In this document: positions 41,683-43,080 of the stretch, piece after piece
How positions within the stretch are numbered: position 1 is the stretch's first letter
Layout of the letters: each line of letters opens with the position of its first letter
Assembly: GCA_947371015.1 (NCBI GenBank)
Contig: CANBNK010000029.1
Location: 1 to 43,080 of the forward strand
DNA from: Acetobacteraceae bacterium
GTDB taxonomy: Bacteria > Pseudomonadota > Alphaproteobacteria > Acetobacterales > Acetobacteraceae
Reading direction: 5' to 3'
Length of the DNA: 43,080 bases
The notes under the pieces: generated by a model
Seen by the model: only the letters and a program-made list of their open reading frames with translations
Told to the model about the DNA's origin: nothing
The model's database searches: none
Translations under genes and position numbers: made by a program

Positions 41683-43080
41683 ATGGATGGCAGCGTGAGC
41701 CAGGTTGCAAAGGCCGGCCCGGGCCGGGGCCCCCGCAGCGCCTGGGCATGGCTGGCGGCGCTGCTGCGCCGGCGGATGTTCAAGGCTTTCATGGTCGCCA
41801 ACCTGGTGGCGCTGGCGCTGCTGCCAGCGCGGGAGGCTGGCTGGCTGCAGGGGCTGGAGCTTTCCGCCTATGACACGCTGCTGACCTGGCGGCAGGATGG
41901 CGCGCAGAGCGACCGGGTGGTGCTGGTGACCACGACGGAAGCGGATATCAACCGCTTCGGCTATCCCATCAAGGACCAGGACCTGGCGGCGGTGCTGGCG
42001 CGGGTGTTCTCCGGCGGGCCGAAGGCGGTGGGGGTGGACCTTTACCGCGACCTGCCCATGCCACCCGGGCATGCCGCGCTGGAGGCGATCCAGCGGGCGC
42101 AGGACAATCTGTACTGGGTGTTCAAGCTGCCGGATGCCGGGAATATCGGCGTGCCCGCGCCGCCGGCCCTGCGGGAGACCGGGCGCGAAGTGCTGGCCGA
42201 CAACGTCACCGATGCCGGCGGCGTGGTCCGCCGCGCACTGCTGCTGGCGGCCGATGAGCAGACCGGGCGCAACTGGCGCACCATGGGGGTGACGCTGGCG
42301 GAGCGCTACACCGGGCAGCGGCTGCGGCCGCAGGGCGATGACCTGGCGATCGGCACCGGGCGGATTCCGCTGCTGGACCAGCCCTATGGCCCCTACGCCC
42401 GGGTGGATGCGGCCGGCTACCAGATGCTGTTCGACTATCGCGGTGGGCATCGCCGCTTCCGCGAGATCAGCTTCGCGGAGATGTTGGACAACCCGGCGCA
42501 GGCGGCGACGCTGCGCGATCGGGTGGTGATCGTCGGCACCGCGGCGCTGTCGATCAAGGACAGCTTCGCCACGCCGTTCAGCACCGGCTGGGGTGGCGAG
42601 GGGCCGCTGATCGGGATGGCGCTGCATGCGCATATCACCGACCAGCTGATCCGGCTGGCCACGGGCGAGGCGCGCAACCCGGTGCCGCTGCCGCGCTGGG
42701 TGGACCATGCGGCGATCTGGGGCGGGGCGATGGCCGGCGCGGTTCTGGCCTTCCTGGTCTCGCGCGTGCTGCTGGTGCTGGCCGGGCTGCTGCTGGGGCT
42801 GGGCGTGATCGGCGGGGCGACGGCGCTGGGCCATGCCGACGCGGCGCTGCTGCTGCCGGGGCTGCCGGTGGCGCTGGCCTGGGTGCTCAGCGCGGCGGGC
42901 TGCAACTTCGTGATGAACGCCGCCGGGGCGCGCGAGCGGACGCAGCTGCGCCGCAGCTTTGAGAGCTATCTGGACCCGCGGATCATCAGCCAGATGATGC
43001 AGGGCGACACGCTGCCGAGCTTCGGCGGCGAGCACCGCGAGATCACCGCGATCTTCACCGACATCGCCGGCTTCACCACC
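41683..43080 (+). CDS. CHASE2 / class III adenylate cyclase (partial, cut by window end)
   Basis: The first 466 codons of a signalling cyclase, open to the end of the window. A basic N-terminus and one hydrophobic helix (about 35-50) lead into a CHASE2 sensor (about 55-330; YDTLLTWRQDG near its start, FSTGWGGEGPLIGMALHAH near its end). Three transmembrane helices follow at about 345-410, then the cyclase catalytic domain begins with ITAIFTDIAGFT, where Asp460 is a metal ligand. The product should be cAMP (cGMP is possible). GGGAG is placed 8 bases before ATG 41683. Later catalytic residues are beyond the window. Confidence 0.88.
   Translation, partial: MDGSVSQVAKAGPGRGPRSAWAWLAALLRRRMFKAFMVANLVALALLPAREAGWLQGLELSAYDTLLTWRQDGAQSDRVVLVTTTEADINRFGYPIKDQDLAAVLARVFSGGPKAVGVDLYRDLPMPPGHAALEAIQRAQDNLYWVFKLPDAGNIGVPAPPALRETGREVLADNVTDAGGVVRRALLLAADEQTGRNWRTMGVTLAERYTGQRLRPQGDDLAIGTGRIPLLDQPYGPYARVDAAGYQMLFDYRGGHRRFREISFAEMLDNPAQAATLRDRVVIVGTAALSIKDSFATPFSTGWGGEGPLIGMALHAHITDQLIRLATGEARNPVPLPRWVDHAAIWGGAMAGAVLAFLVSRVLLVLAGLLLGLGVIGGATALGHADAALLLPGLPVALAWVLSAAGCNFVMNAAGARERTQLRRSFESYLDPRIISQMMQGDTLPSFGGEHREITAIFTDIAGFTT

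Overview
The window is about 70% GC, with ATGA/TGATG gene overlaps and three TctC/Bug-type periplasmic receptors. It also carries an Rrf2-desulfurase-ferredoxin-TenA-mnmA operon and an alpha-E/circularly permuted ATP-grasp/transglutaminase cluster. Together these suggest an alphaproteobacterium, most likely an Acetobacteraceae (Roseomonas-like) chromosome. The assignment rests on gene content only; there is no rRNA or marker phylogeny here.

Layout. 1-2490: an exported dienelactone-hydrolase-like protein divergent from a TauD-like dioxygenase, bordered by copies of a 20-bp inverted repeat, two of which end a 156-bp MITE-like element. 2771-10895: four genes of the transglutaminase / DUF2126 / ATP-grasp-alpha-E / zincin cluster, a predicted peptide-bond forming and cleaving system of unknown product. 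10948-17206: a hexapeptide acetyltransferase, a Bug receptor plus enolase-superfamily enzyme pair, a GGDEF-EAL membrane protein and an alpha/beta hydrolase with a clear terminator. 17658-22679: an iron-sulfur/sulfur-transfer operon (IscR-like regulator, two cysteine desulfurases, ferredoxin, TenA, MnmA), followed by tRNA-Met.

22755-31156: an 8.35-kb integrative element in the 3' part of tRNA-Met. It is bounded by a 56-bp direct repeat and encodes a tyrosine integrase, an excisionase-like HTH protein, a primase-polymerase/DUF3987 replication protein, several small overlapping genes of unknown function and a retropepsin-like putative lipoprotein. No capsid, tail or conjugation gene is visible, so it looks like a satellite or minimal integrative element.

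31161-43080: SDR plus Bug receptor, a secreted caspase-like protein, a flavin-reductase-like protein, a HI0933-type flavoprotein, an MFS transporter, a broken HWE histidine kinase, a DLH plus Bug receptor pair, and the start of a CHASE2-adenylate cyclase cut by the window edge. A family of about 39-nt palindromes (CTGATC...GTGAATCA) recurs at four intergenic sites and looks like an uncatalogued REP family.

The best candidates for something new are the tRNA-Met satellite-like element with matching repeats just inside both ends, the amidoligase-type cluster with a palindrome over a start codon and 25-bp tandem repeats, and the REP-like family.
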